From NCBI RefSeq assembly GCF_019923725.1, contig NZ_JAHXRI010000006.1, positions 186,001 to 250,000 on the forward strand: a DNA stretch of 64,000 bases, written 5' to 3'. Position 1 is the first letter of the stretch; every line of letters starts with the position of its first letter. The stretch is from Zwartia hollandica (lineage in GTDB: Bacteria; Pseudomonadota; Gammaproteobacteria; Burkholderiales; Burkholderiaceae_B). Shown here one piece after another: positions 1-9,036 of the stretch. Made by a program: the position numbers and the translations under genes. The notes below the pieces were generated by a model, which was not told where the DNA came from, made no database searches, and worked only from the letters and a program-made list of their open reading frames with translations.

Positions 1-1
1 A

Positions 2-736
2 GGCGCCGATACGATGGGTGATCCCACTCAAGCGCACTGCGTCGCCATCGATGCACGCTCCCCGTTATATGACGGTGGCATCTGCACCCGCATTGACTGT
101 GTATCGCTGGGCATTGTTGTTAACCGTGAAGCGAAACGTTTCTACGACGAGGGCGAAGACTTTTGGCCCAAGCGTTATGCGCTGTGGGGGCGCCTCGTTG
201 CCCTGCAGCCCGGGCAAATCGCTTACTCGATCATTGATGCAAAATCCGTGGGACGCTTCATGCCACCCGTGTTTACAGGCGTTCAGGCAGACACGCTGCC
301 GGAGCTTGCCGCGAAGCTTGAACTGGATGTGGATACGTTTATGGAGACCGTGAACGCGTTCAATGCCTCTTGCCGCCAAGGCACGTTCGACCACAACATT
401 CAAGACGACTGCTACACCGAGGGAATTACTCCCGCCAAAACGCACTGGGCACGTCCTATCGATACCGGGCCGTTTTTTGGCTATGCCGTGCGGCCGGGCG
501 TGACCTTTACTTACTTCGGTCTCGCCACAGACGAAAAAGCTAGTATCTTTTTTGACGGTAAAGCAAGCCCCAATATGTATGCAGCTGGGGAAATCAACGC
601 GGGCAACGTCTTGGGCAAGGGCTACACCGCCGGAGTGGGTATGTCGATCGGTACTGCCTTTGGTCGTATCGCCGGCACACAAGCTGCCGCAGCAGCAAAG
701 AAAATAAAAGAAGGAGCGCAGCATGCAACCGCTTGA
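2..736 (+). CDS. tcuA: FAD-dependent tricarballylate dehydrogenase TcuA-like, 3' part
   Basis: The reading frame is open to the left edge of the window, so the FAD-binding N-terminus is missing and about 244 C-terminal residues remain. It belongs to the succinate dehydrogenase/fumarate reductase flavoprotein superfamily. The visible C-terminus has the typical substrate and FAD-closing segments: a tyrosine-rich stretch ending TFTYFGL, then MYAAGEI and a glycine-rich region ending [10 protein letters not shown]. TcuA oxidises tricarballylate to cis-aconitate and passes electrons to TcuB. The TcuB-type gene overlaps its 3' end by 14 bases, which supports the assignment and translational coupling. 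The true substrate could be a related carboxylate, since a CoA-transferase gene follows. A second, full-length relative lies at 24381-25892. Confidence 0.8.
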   Translation, partial: GADTMGDPTQAHCVAIDARSPLYDGGICTRIDCVSLGIVVNREAKRFYDEGEDFWPKRYALWGRLVALQPGQIAYSIIDAKSVGRFMPPVFTGVQADTLPELAAKLELDVDTFMETVNAFNASCRQGTFDHNIQDDCYTEGITPAKTHWARPIDTGPFFGYAVRPGVTFTYFGLATDEKASIFFDGKASPNMYAAGEINAGNVLGKGYTAGVGMSIGTAFGRIAGTQAAAAAKKIKEGAQHATA

Positions 737-1910
737 ATCCCTAACCCGCGAAGCACAAGACCTGGCCGGGAAAACTGAACACTCGATCTCGTGGCACAAA
801 AAAGGCATCTCGGATAACGAAGCCGAAGTTGCCCGTCAAATGCAAATTTGCAACGCCTGCCGCTACTGCGAGGGCTTTTGCGCAGTGTTCCCCGCGATGG
901 CACGCCGTCTGCAATTCGACAGCAAGGCTGACTTGAACTATCTGGCTAACCTCTGTCACAACTGTGGCGCTTGTCTGCATGCCTGTCAGTACGCACCACC
1001 CCATGAGTTCATGGTGAACGTACCCCAAGCGATGGCCAAAGTGCGGATGGAAACCTATACTGACTTTGCGTGGCCCGCTTCGCTAGGTAAGCTGTATAAA
1101 AATAACGGTCTGACAGTGTCGCTTGCAGCGGCCTTTGGTCTCGCGCTTTTTCTAGTGCTGACGGTCATGTCGACAGGCACGCTATTACATGAGCCGCTCG
1201 CTGGTAATTTCTACGCTATCTTCCCGCACAACACGCTCGTATTGATGTTCGGTTTTACGTTCGGTTTTGCAATTCTTGCCTTAGGGATCGGTGTCAAACG
1301 CTTCTGGAGTGAAATCACGCCAGGACAGGCGACCGGTGAAGCAATCGGCGAAGCTGCGCACAACGCGCTAAAACTGAAATATCTGGATGGCGGGCACGGC
1401 GACGGCTGTAACGATGAAGACGATCGCTTTACGCTGCGACGTAGGCGCTATCATCACCTGACGTTTTACGGCTTTATGTTGTGTTTTGCGTCGACCTCTG
1501 TCGCGACGCTTTATCACTACGCCTTCGGGTTACAGGCGCCCTACGCCTACACAAGCTTGCCAGTGATCCTAGGGACGGTGGGTGGCATCGGCCTGCTCAT
1601 TGGACCGGCTGGTCTGCTATGGCTCAATCTCAATCGCTCCGCTTTACACGGCGACGCCGCGCAAAAGCCAATGGATATTGGGTTTATATCGCTACTGTTT
1701 TTAACCAGCCTCACTGGTTTAGCGCTGTTGATTTGGCGTGACACCAGTGCCATGGCACTGTTACTGGCGATTCACTTAGGTATCGTCATGGCGCTCTTTT
1801 TGACCTTGCCCTATGGAAAGTTTGCACACGGCGTCTATAGAAGTGCTGCACTGCTGAAGTGGTCCATTGAAAAACGTATGCCCAATAAACTTTCACTCGG
1901 TTCAGACTGA
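723..1910 (+). CDS. tcuB: TcuB-type Fe-S/heme membrane electron carrier
   Basis: The protein has 395 residues. Its soluble N-terminus carries two CxxCxxCxxxC clusters (Cys43/46/49/53 and Cys78/81/84/88), the pattern of two 4Fe-4S centres. Hydrophobic segments follow from about residue 120, with several histidines that could bind heme. This layout matches the TcuB/CobZ C-terminal family, which reoxidises FADH2 of TcuA and sends electrons to the quinone pool in the inner membrane. It overlaps the upstream tcuA by 14 bases, and its stop shares one base with the next start (TGATG arrangement), so the three genes are one tightly coupled operon. Family assignment is strong; the in vivo substrate of the pair is inferred. 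Confidence 0.85.
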   Translation: MQPLESLTREAQDLAGKTEHSISWHKKGISDNEAEVARQMQICNACRYCEGFCAVFPAMARRLQFDSKADLNYLANLCHNCGACLHACQYAPPHEFMVNVPQAMAKVRMETYTDFAWPASLGKLYKNNGLTVSLAAAFGLALFLVLTVMSTGTLLHEPLAGNFYAIFPHNTLVLMFGFTFGFAILALGIGVKRFWSEITPGQATGEAIGEAAHNALKLKYLDGGHGDGCNDEDDRFTLRRRRYHHLTFYGFMLCFASTSVATLYHYAFGLQAPYAYTSLPVILGTVGGIGLLIGPAGLLWLNLNRSALHGDAAQKPMDIGFISLLFLTSLTGLALLIWRDTSAMALLLAIHLGIVMALFLTLPYGKFAHGVYRSAALLKWSIEKRMPNKLSLGSD

Positions 1911-3136
1911 TGAAACAACATGGCCCCCTGACACACGTCAAAGTTCTTGATCTCAGCCGTGTGTTGGCGGGTCCTTGGGCCGGGCAGGTTCTTGCCGACC
2001 TTGGTGCGACCGTCATCAAAGTCGAACGACCCGGCGTGGGTGACGACACCCGAGTTTGGGGCCCGCCTTTCTTAAAAGCCGAGAACGGCGAACAAACGAA
2101 AGAAGCTTGTTATTTTTTAGCGGCTAACCGCGGCAAACAGTCCGTCACGATTGATATCAGTACGACCGAAGGACAAGAGCTTGTTCGTAAACTTGCGGCG
2201 CAAGCCGACATCGTTCTTGAAAACTACAAGGTTGGTACGCTCATTCGCTATGGGCTCGGGTACGAGGACTTAAAAGCGGTCAACCCAGCGATCATTTACT
2301 GTTCAGTGACAGGCTTCGGACAAGATGGTCCGTTAGCCGAACTACCCGCTTATGACTTCATGATTCAAGCCATGGGGGGTCTGATGAGCGTGACGGGCGA
2401 GCGCGATGGCCAACCGGGTGGTGGGCCACAAAAAGTCGGCATGCCCATCATGGATTTGATGACGGGCATGTGGGCTGCTGTTGGCGTACTCGCTGCGCTG
2501 GCGCGTCGTAACGAAACCGGTGAGGGCGAGTACATCGATCTAGCGATGCTCGATGTGATGGTGGCCACCATCGCTAATCAAGGAATGAACTATCTCGTGT
2601 CCGGCAAGACACCGCAACGCATGGGGAACAAACATCCCAATATTCAGCCACAAGATGTTTTTCAATGCACGGATGGCCAGATGGTGCTCGCCGTCGGCAA
2701 CGACGGACAGTTTGCTAGCTTCTGTCAGGCCATGAATCGCCCTGATCTTGCCAGCGATCCACGCTTCACCACCAACAGTTCACGTGTCGTGAACCTGACG
2801 GCGCTGATGGAGATTTTGGTTCAAGAAATTGGACAGCGCTCTCGCGCAGCGTGCATCGATGCATTGCGCTTACACGGCGTGCCATGCGGGCCCATCAATA
2901 CGATTCCAGAAGTTTTGGCAGACCCTCAGATTATTCATCGTGAGATGCTGCGCTATCTTCCCCATCCAACGGCCGGAAAAGTTCCACAAATTGTAAGTCC
3001 GCTCAAGCTCAAACAAAATCCTCTTGCCTTTAACGACGCCCCGCCATTACTAGGCGCGGACACCCAAGCAGTACTCAAAGAGATTGGCGTGACGCCAGAG
3101 CAGTACGCTGCATTACTTGCACGCGGCGTGTTGTAG
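1910..3136 (+). CDS. Class III (CaiB/BaiF) CoA-transferase
   Basis: The 408-residue protein has the family III CoA-transferase pattern: an N-terminal segment VLDLSRVLAGPWAGQVLADL, the VIKVERP strand, and the candidate catalytic aspartate at residue 182 in MPIMDLMTGM, which would form the acyl-enzyme anhydride. These enzymes move CoA between carboxylic acids, for example from succinyl-CoA to another acid. Its start overlaps the tcuB stop, so it is cotranscribed with the tricarballylate-type oxidase. I infer that the acid oxidised by TcuAB, or its product, is activated as a CoA ester. Substrate pair unknown. It is convergent with the next gene, with about 30 bases between and no clear terminator. 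Confidence 0.85.
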   Translation: MKQHGPLTHVKVLDLSRVLAGPWAGQVLADLGATVIKVERPGVGDDTRVWGPPFLKAENGEQTKEACYFLAANRGKQSVTIDISTTEGQELVRKLAAQADIVLENYKVGTLIRYGLGYEDLKAVNPAIIYCSVTGFGQDGPLAELPAYDFMIQAMGGLMSVTGERDGQPGGGPQKVGMPIMDLMTGMWAAVGVLAALARRNETGEGEYIDLAMLDVMVATIANQGMNYLVSGKTPQRMGNKHPNIQPQDVFQCTDGQMVLAVGNDGQFASFCQAMNRPDLASDPRFTTNSSRVVNLTALMEILVQEIGQRSRAACIDALRLHGVPCGPINTIPEVLADPQIIHREMLRYLPHPTAGKVPQIVSPLKLKQNPLAFNDAPPLLGADTQAVLKEIGVTPEQYAALLARGVL

Positions 3137-3166
3137 CGATAGACCCTGCGCGATCAACCGCTTAGC

Positions 3167-4144
3167 TTATTTGGGGAAGCCAGCGGTCTTAGATCCAAAC
3201 AAACGACGAAGGCCGAGCCACTGCTGAGACATAAAGCCGCGACCGTAATCACGCCCCCCTTCTGCAGGCAACTGATCGTGTATGCCGGTCTTAGCGTACG
3301 GCGTGTCAAAGCGTGCTGTCTTAAAAAGAATATCCCACAATGGGAATAGAACAGCGAAGTTATGTCCCTTTGCTGGACCAGCCGAAGACTCGCTATATTC
3401 AATGGAATGGTGATAGCGATGGAACTTGGGGCTGACGATGAGCCAATTACCTAGCTTGCCAAACGATAGTCGAATATTGCCATGCGAGTAGCTTTCAACC
3501 AACTGTGTCAAGACAACAATCAGAATAAATTGCCCGGGGGGTACACCCACTAATTTAGCGATAAACACAAACACAATGCTGCGCAACAAACTGTCGAGCA
3601 AGTGATTGCGGTTATCGCTCCACATAGTCATCTGGCGTTGACTATGATGCACCGCATGTAAGCTCCAAAACCAAGCGTAACGATGTTGGGCGCGATGGTA
3701 AAAATAGTCAACGGCATCAAAAATGAGCAGGTAAATCAAAAAACTCACCCAGGCGATGTCTGTCACGCCTGGCCAAACTTGATCCACGTGAAAGGTCGTA
3801 AATCCTGCGACGCGTGCCTGCCCAAAGAGCGCATCGGCCAACGGTGCCACAGAAAAAAACAAAACAAGTCGAAACAGACCGAGCCGATGAATGAGCGTGT
3901 ACAAAATATCGTTGCGTATTTCCTTGCGATTGACCACGGGCTCGACAGGTCGCCAGCGCTGTAACGCACCAAAAACTGTGGCTATCATCGCGATTTGTAA
4001 TAGCCCGATCAGCAGCCACATCGTTCCGTTGTAGGCGTCCTCGAGATAGCCACTCAAACCAAGGTTAAAAAATAGTGGCTGCACAATCGTCTCAAAGAGC
4101 CATTGGTGTGCATGATCAAACAGGTCACTGGCGAATTGAATCAT
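3167..4144 (-). CDS. Sterol desaturase/fatty acid hydroxylase family membrane protein
   Basis: The 325-residue protein has several hydrophobic segments and the histidine boxes of the fatty acid hydroxylase superfamily: HRAQH, HAVHH and HRYHH. These ligate a di-iron centre that hydroxylates or desaturates lipid-like substrates in the membrane. The ATG at 4144 is preferred; a GTG lies one codon upstream. The 5' end overlaps the 3' end of the deacetylase gene by 20 bases, so it is probably translated from the same message. No substrate can be read from the sequence; bacterial members act on sterol-like, carotenoid or ether lipids. Confidence 0.85.
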   Translation of the reverse strand: MIQFASDLFDHAHQWLFETIVQPLFFNLGLSGYLEDAYNGTMWLLIGLLQIAMIATVFGALQRWRPVEPVVNRKEIRNDILYTLIHRLGLFRLVLFFSVAPLADALFGQARVAGFTTFHVDQVWPGVTDIAWVSFLIYLLIFDAVDYFYHRAQHRYAWFWSLHAVHHSQRQMTMWSDNRNHLLDSLLRSIVFVFIAKLVGVPPGQFILIVVLTQLVESYSHGNIRLSFGKLGNWLIVSPKFHRYHHSIEYSESSAGPAKGHNFAVLFPLWDILFKTARFDTPYAKTGIHDQLPAEGGRDYGRGFMSQQWLGLRRLFGSKTAGFPK

Positions 4145-4955
4145 CACTATTTTTTATCAAAGGTTGCGTCATAGGCGGCAGGCTCTGGACATACGCGGGA
4201 TGGGTGTCGATCGTCGCAAAACAAAAGCCACGTAGCTTTAGGCCTTCAATTAAAGGCTCAAGAACCGTCGGCGCCCAAGGATCTTTACGCGACCAAATTC
4301 CCAAGTGTGCCATCAAGATGTCGCCAGACCGAATGTTCCGCAATGCACGCTCCAACAGCACAGCATTAGGATACTGCTCACTAGGCAGCTCATCGCCCAA
4401 AAACCCTGCTGGCGCCCAGCCTACATGCTTATATCCACATGCTTGCGCGGCTTGCAAGAGCGCGGGTGAGGTGTGCCCCCCAGCCGATCTAAACAGCGGC
4501 AACATTCTGCGCCCCGTCATTTCTTCAAACCGCTCACCCGGCCGCGCGAGCTCGCGGCAATAGTCCTGAGCGGTCCAGATCTGGTTCTTGCCCTGAAGCG
4601 GTCCGGCGCTTGCCCGAACCCTGAACGAACCATCAGGCAAGTCTGCCCGCCAATACACATGGTCATAAGTGTGCGAAGCGAAGACGTGCCCCTGCTCAGC
4701 CATCGCTTCCCACCATGGCGCCCACTCATCATCTAGGCTAGTCCCGCCGGTGCGCGTCAGCTCATTGGCCAAAAAAAAGCTCGCGCGAACACCTTGCCGC
4801 TTCAACACATCTTCAATCAGCGGCGCTACTTCCATATGCCCGGTATCAAAGGTCAGATAAATTGGGCGACTACAGCTCGGCTGCGACGACTGAGCGCACG
4901 CAATCGAAGCAGACAAACTAAGAGCGACGGCCCAACCCTTAATCCCGGCTCGCAT
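4125..4955 (-). CDS. Polysaccharide deacetylase (NodB/CE4 family) with signal peptide
   Basis: The 276-residue protein starts with a hydrophobic signal sequence ending near SIACA, so it is probably exported. The NodB fold is visible: motif 1 is TFDTGH, motif 2 is HTYDH, and a late DILMAH segment corresponds to the last conserved histidine motif. In classic CE4 enzymes motif 1 is TFDDG and the second Asp binds the metal; here it is Thr, so the metal site is altered. Family members remove acetyl groups from peptidoglycan, chitin or exopolysaccharide. It overlaps the beta-propeller gene upstream by 17 bases and the desaturase gene downstream by 20, indicating an operon. Confidence 0.82.
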   Translation of the reverse strand: MRAGIKGWAVALSLSASIACAQSSQPSCSRPIYLTFDTGHMEVAPLIEDVLKRQGVRASFFLANELTRTGGTSLDDEWAPWWEAMAEQGHVFASHTYDHVYWRADLPDGSFRVRASAGPLQGKNQIWTAQDYCRELARPGERFEEMTGRRMLPLFRSAGGHTSPALLQAAQACGYKHVGWAPAGFLGDELPSEQYPNAVLLERALRNIRSGDILMAHLGIWSRKDPWAPTVLEPLIEGLKLRGFCFATIDTHPAYVQSLPPMTQPLIKNSDDSIRQ

Positions 4956-5943
4956 GATTCAGCGTCCATACGCCGTGCGGTGACTTACCGACAGGGATCT
5001 GTTTCACCACCGCTTTTTTCTCAATATCGATCACGGCAAGCCTGCCAGCCCAACGTGCAGTAACCAGAAGGGTCTTACCGTCCGCCAACATTTCCATACA
5101 ATCTGGCCCGGCTGGCGTTTTATACGTGTCAACAACTTTTAATGTCGTCCAGTCGATACGACTAATCGTATTTGCACTACGGTTGCTCACGAACACATGC
5201 CGCTTATCGCCCTGCGACCGGAAGGCGTGCGCGCCTTTACCCGTCGGGATACGCGTTTTGAGCACGGCCTTGCCACTCGACATGTCGTACGCCTCAACCG
5301 CATCCTCGCCTGTCAGGCCGATCAACAGCGTCTTGTCGTCGGGTGTCAGATATAAATCGGCAGGTATCTTGCCGACGCTAATCGTCCACAACCGCTTTTG
5401 CGTCGCTAGCTCGATCGCCGTCAATTGATTGCTATCCTGCAATGTAATGTAGGCAACCTTGCTCTTGCTATCAATTGCGATATGGCTCGGCGTTTTTCCT
5501 GCTGGAATACGCTTGACCAAATGCAGCTTGAACTCCTCGCCCACACGCTCCCAGCGATAGATATCTACATGATCCAAACGGTTTGCGGCTGTCACAAACC
5601 ATTTCATGTCTGGCGAAAATCGCAAATGGTAAGGATCAAGAATCCCCGTCATCGTGCGCTGCACCGCGGCAGTCTTCGGGTCTAGAAACGTAATCGAGTC
5701 ACCTTCGGCATTGGCCACCATGACCGACTTATTGTCTGGCGTCAGATACAAGTGATGAGGCTCTTTACCTACTGGGATCCGCTTCGTCTCGGTGTACGTT
5801 TGGGGATCAATCACACTCACATCCGCGTTCAGCGAATTAAGCACAAGAATCGGTGGAGCTGCCCACACACTCGCGGCAACGAGTCCGCAAAGAGAAAAGG
5901 CTAGTCGGAGGGCAGCGGTAGAGATTGATCGATTAAGTGTCAT
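4939..5943 (-). CDS. YncE-like YVTN beta-propeller protein, exported
   Basis: From the ATG at 5943 the product has 334 residues. The N-terminus (MTLNRS then a hydrophobic core ending at SVWAAP) looks like a Sec signal peptide, which is why this start is chosen over one 12 codons upstream. The mature part consists of repeated blades of about 45 residues with the IPVGK..PH..Y..PD pattern of YVTN/YncE seven-bladed propellers. Such periplasmic proteins bind ligands or nucleic acid, or act in quinoprotein and metal-related systems; no enzyme motif is visible. It is first in an overlapping set with the deacetylase and desaturase genes. Confidence 0.85.
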   Translation of the reverse strand: MTLNRSISTAALRLAFSLCGLVAASVWAAPPILVLNSLNADVSVIDPQTYTETKRIPVGKEPHHLYLTPDNKSVMVANAEGDSITFLDPKTAAVQRTMTGILDPYHLRFSPDMKWFVTAANRLDHVDIYRWERVGEEFKLHLVKRIPAGKTPSHIAIDSKSKVAYITLQDSNQLTAIELATQKRLWTISVGKIPADLYLTPDDKTLLIGLTGEDAVEAYDMSSGKAVLKTRIPTGKGAHAFRSQGDKRHVFVSNRSANTISRIDWTTLKVVDTYKTPAGPDCMEMLADGKTLLVTARWAGRLAVIDIEKKAVVKQIPVGKSPHGVWTLNHASRD

Positions 5944-5990
5944 GTGGAACCATTCATACGTTGAACTGCAAGACAACATTTTCGCATAGG

Positions 5991-6923
5991 CTAAGACTTG
6001 CTCGGTAGCGGGCGGTGCACCTTGGCACCCGGATGCGGCGCGCGCATGACCAGGATGCTTCCTGACTCAGATTCAGTGCAGTACAAATCACAATTTTCTG
6101 CACCACCGAACGCAACATTGGTGACAACGCTGTCCCTTGGACTCGTCCAGACAAAAATTGGTTCCCCACGCGGATTAATTAACCATACGTAGCCTAGACC
6201 AGGATTAGCGATGGCGAGGTTACCTGCCACATCCACGGCCAGACCATCAGGGCCACTGGGTCCATACGCAGTAAAGAACTGTCCCACTTTTGCAACGCTA
6301 CCATCGCTCATAAGCGGTGCACGCCACACACAATTGCCGCGAGTGGCCGCGACATACAACACCTCCTCATCAGGTGACAGCACTAGGCCGTTAGGGCTTG
6401 GCACGTTGCTCAGCAACAAATCAAGCTTGCCCGACGGCTGGAGGCGATAAACTCGCCCCGTCGGATCATGCATGCCTGACTGACCCTGATCGGTGAAGTA
6501 GATATTGCCTTGCGAATCGCACGTCAGATCATTCACGCCCTTGAAACTTTCAGTATTGCGTCGCGCAAAATAGGGCTCAATCTTGCCAGACTGAATAGCC
6601 AAACGCATCAACCCATTCTTGTAGTCGGTAATTAATAGCGCATCATCCGACAATAACTTCATCCCATTGGGTTCACCGTCGTACTCCACAATCTGCGTCC
6701 AGTCGCCTTTGGGATCGATTCGAAAGACTCTCCCGAAAATGATGTCGGTGACATACAAATTGCCCTGCGAGTCAAAAACCGGGCCCTCTAAAAAAGAATC
6801 CATCGCTACACCGCCGCGATTTGCGTCGGCCCAGGCTGAACGAACACCTGTACGTCGAAACTTGCCCGGCATCTCTGTAAACACGTCGGCTTGTACACAT
6901 TCTGGAGCTTGTTTGTAAAACAT
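5991..6923 (-). CDS. SMP-30/gluconolactonase/LRE family protein
   Basis: The 310-residue protein has the SMP-30/lactonase six-bladed propeller pattern: FLEGPVFDSQGNLYVTDI near residue 45, GVNDLTCDSQGNIYFTD in the middle, PNGLVLSPDEEVLYVA, and GPDGLAVD. In this family these segments carry the metal ligands (Glu, Asn, Asp) that open sugar lactones or similar esters. No signal peptide is seen, so it is probably cytoplasmic. It is transcribed in the same direction as the propeller gene 47 bases downstream. The divergent Lrp-type regulator 81 bases upstream could control it. Substrate unknown. Confidence 0.8.
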   Translation of the reverse strand: MFYKQAPECVQADVFTEMPGKFRRTGVRSAWADANRGGVAMDSFLEGPVFDSQGNLYVTDIIFGRVFRIDPKGDWTQIVEYDGEPNGMKLLSDDALLITDYKNGLMRLAIQSGKIEPYFARRNTESFKGVNDLTCDSQGNIYFTDQGQSGMHDPTGRVYRLQPSGKLDLLLSNVPSPNGLVLSPDEEVLYVAATRGNCVWRAPLMSDGSVAKVGQFFTAYGPSGPDGLAVDVAGNLAIANPGLGYVWLINPRGEPIFVWTSPRDSVVTNVAFGGAENCDLYCTESESGSILVMRAPHPGAKVHRPLPSKS

Positions 6924-7004
6924 ATTGCCTCACTTAGCTTATCCGGTACGCCATTTTGACAGGTTCGGGCAGAAATTCACTAAAATGCCCCCACAGGAGT
7001 CACC

Positions 7005-7472
7005 ATGCGCCCACTTGATCGAATCGATCTAAAAATTCTAGACGTGTTGCAACGCGACGGCCGCATCTCCATGACCGACCTCGCCGAGCGCGTCAGTCTG
7101 TCGGCCACACCTTGCTCTGAGCGCGTGCGACGTCTTGAGCGCGAAGGTGTGATTACGGGCTACTACGCACGCGTCAATCCGGCTGCGTTAGGAAAAAATC
7201 TACTTGTTTTCCTTGAGATCAAGCTGTCGGCCAAGTCGGGCGATGTATTCGACAAGGTTAAAAAAGAGCTGGAGTATGTCCCCGAGGTCATGGAGTGTCA
7301 TTTGGTGTCGGGCGACTTTGATTACCTCATTAAAGCTCGCCTTCCAGAGATGAACAAGTATCGACAGCTCTTGGGCGAGATTTTGAAGCGCTTACCCGCC
7401 TCCGCAGAGTCACGCAGTTATGTCGTGATGGAAGAAATTAAAGAAACACTCTACTTGGCGGTTGATCGCTAG
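7005..7472 (+). CDS. Lrp/AsnC family transcriptional regulator
   Basis: The 155-residue protein opens with the Lrp/AsnC helix-turn-helix (LDRIDLKILDVLQRDGRISM, then LAERVSLSATPCSERVRRLE) and continues with the RAM ligand-binding domain (PEVMECHLVSGDFDYLIKAR). A good ribosome binding site (CAGGAG) precedes the ATG. Lrp-type proteins form octamers and respond to amino acids. The gene is divergent from the SMP-30 gene and convergent with the MocR gene, whose 3' end overlaps by 4 bases. The sequence resembles the Lrp/BkdR subgroup; the target genes cannot be read from the window. Confidence 0.88.
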   Translation: MRPLDRIDLKILDVLQRDGRISMTDLAERVSLSATPCSERVRRLEREGVITGYYARVNPAALGKNLLVFLEIKLSAKSGDVFDKVKKELEYVPEVMECHLVSGDFDYLIKARLPEMNKYRQLLGEILKRLPASAESRSYVVMEEIKETLYLAVDR

Positions 7473-8905
7473 CCTGCTGCGTTCTCTTTTGACGCTCTTT
7501 TCGGTAGGGATCGTATGAATGTCCATAAATCCTCGTTGTTCGAGGTTGCGACATTAAAGCGAAACCAGTTTGACGCACGATCGTTTGGCCGAAAATAGGA
7601 ACCGGGCGCAAGCCAAATACCTCGATCCAGTGCGCGCGTTGCCACGGCAATACTTTGGCTCGGCTCAACAGGCAATTGGGCCCATAAAAACAAACCTGCC
7701 TGCGGCTCGGCAAACACCTCAAGGCCAGCGGCGCGCATGCTCCATGCAACCGACTGGTGGGCAACGCGCAATTTTTCTGTAATGAAGCGCACGTGCTTAT
7801 CGTAGTGCCCTTCGCTCAACACATTTGCAACCACACGCTCCGTCACTTCCGATGACGTCAACCCTACGGCCATTTTGGTACGAGCTAAGTCTGCCAAGAC
7901 CTCGGCATGCGCAGCCAAGTAGCCCACACGCAAGGTGGGGGCAATTGTTTTGGAGAAGCCCGAGATATAAATCACACGTCGCAGACCTTCTAGCGCAGCC
8001 AGGCAAGCCCCTTCGGACGGTGCAAGCTCGCGATAAATATCATCTTCAATCACCCACAAACCGTAGCGGTCGGTTAGCGCAAGCAAGCGTTGCGCGTTCA
8101 CCTTTGACAAAGAGGTTCCGGAAGGATTTTGCAAAACCGTATTGACGAAGATGGCTTTAGGTTGCATCGTCTGCAATACGTGTTCAAGTTGCTCAAAATC
8201 ATGCCCATCTTGTGTACGGGCCACACCAATTACATTGAGTCCCGCCAATTGGAGAATCTGCAAGAGATTGCAATAACATGGGTCCTCCACAATGACGGTG
8301 TCACCGGGTCGCAACAGGGTACGTACAACCAAGTCGAGCGCCTGTGTCGCGCCCTGCGTCAATAAAATATTGCTGGGCTGCGCAGGAATATCAAACCGAC
8401 GTAAGGACAACGCAATCTGTTCACGTAACGAACCCATCCCATAAGGATGTCCATAGCCACCGAACCGCGGGCCTGGGATGCGTCCGAGTGCCCGCAACGC
8501 ATGTTGCAGACCACTCTCGTTGATCCACTCGCCTGGAATCCAGCCGCAACCCGCTTTACTCGGAACAGAGTGATCCGCAAACACGTCCGATAAGAGCCAA
8601 GCCGCACTCAGAGTCGGGGCGGACCAAACAGGCGCCGGCCGAACCGATGAGGGCATCAGACCCGCGACACGGTATGCCGCTCCCCGTCGCGATACCAAAT
8701 GACCGGACTCAACCAGGCCTTGGTAGGCCTGCGCGACGGTAAACGGACTAACAGCATGACTGCGCGCCAATGCACGCACTGAGGGCAGCGCATCGCCTGG
8801 CCGCAAGGTGCGCCCCTCGATTGCGCGCGCGACAGCTCCAATAATCTGCTCAACCAAACTCAGGTTGGACTGTCGATCTAAGACCAGGGGCAAAGTCATT
8901 GTCAT
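7469..8905 (-). CDS. MocR-type GntR/aminotransferase fusion regulator
   Basis: The 478-residue protein has an N-terminal GntR winged helix (residues about 10-75: LVEQIIGAVARAIEGRTLRP, then LARSHAVSPFTVAQAYQGL) fused to a fold-type I aminotransferase domain. The presumed PLP lysine is in SGFSKTIAP. This is the MocR/PdxR/GabR architecture, in which PLP or an amine adduct changes DNA binding. It is divergent from the omega-aminotransferase at 9037, and the spacer holds repeated CTGTACTG boxes, so control of that gene and of itself is likely. PdxR, GabR and TauR are the known cousins; the effector is not determinable here. Confidence 0.88.
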   Translation of the reverse strand: MTMTLPLVLDRQSNLSLVEQIIGAVARAIEGRTLRPGDALPSVRALARSHAVSPFTVAQAYQGLVESGHLVSRRGAAYRVAGLMPSSVRPAPVWSAPTLSAAWLLSDVFADHSVPSKAGCGWIPGEWINESGLQHALRALGRIPGPRFGGYGHPYGMGSLREQIALSLRRFDIPAQPSNILLTQGATQALDLVVRTLLRPGDTVIVEDPCYCNLLQILQLAGLNVIGVARTQDGHDFEQLEHVLQTMQPKAIFVNTVLQNPSGTSLSKVNAQRLLALTDRYGLWVIEDDIYRELAPSEGACLAALEGLRRVIYISGFSKTIAPTLRVGYLAAHAEVLADLARTKMAVGLTSSEVTERVVANVLSEGHYDKHVRFITEKLRVAHQSVAWSMRAAGLEVFAEPQAGLFLWAQLPVEPSQSIAVATRALDRGIWLAPGSYFRPNDRASNWFRFNVATSNNEDLWTFIRSLPKRASKENAAG

Positions 8906-8906
8906 C

Positions 8907-8981
8907 TACCAGTACAGTTCGAGGGCAATAAGCCCCTATTTTCAATACAGTTTGTCATAATGTACTGTAACTGTACTGGTA
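8907..8981. promoter_or_regulatory. Probable MocR operator region between divergent genes
   Basis: A perfect 13-base inverted repeat, TACCAGTACAGTT (8907-8919) and AACTGTACTGGTA (8969-8981), brackets the spacer between the MocR gene and the aminotransferase. A further TGTACTG copy at 8961-8967 forms a direct repeat with the one at 8972-8978, 11 bases apart (one helical turn), the arrangement typical of MocR sites. The left arm overlaps the ribosome binding region of the MocR gene, which suggests autoregulation. No binding data; assignment is from position and symmetry. Confidence 0.7.
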
Positions 8982-9036
8982 AAAATCATATTTCACCCGT
9001 TACAGTGGTGCATTCGCTCGACAACGGAGACTTCCC

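Noticed and set aside
65-808. A 247-codon minus-strand frame over tcuA
   Set aside because: Antisense to a clear flavoprotein coding region, Cys- and His-rich without domain features.
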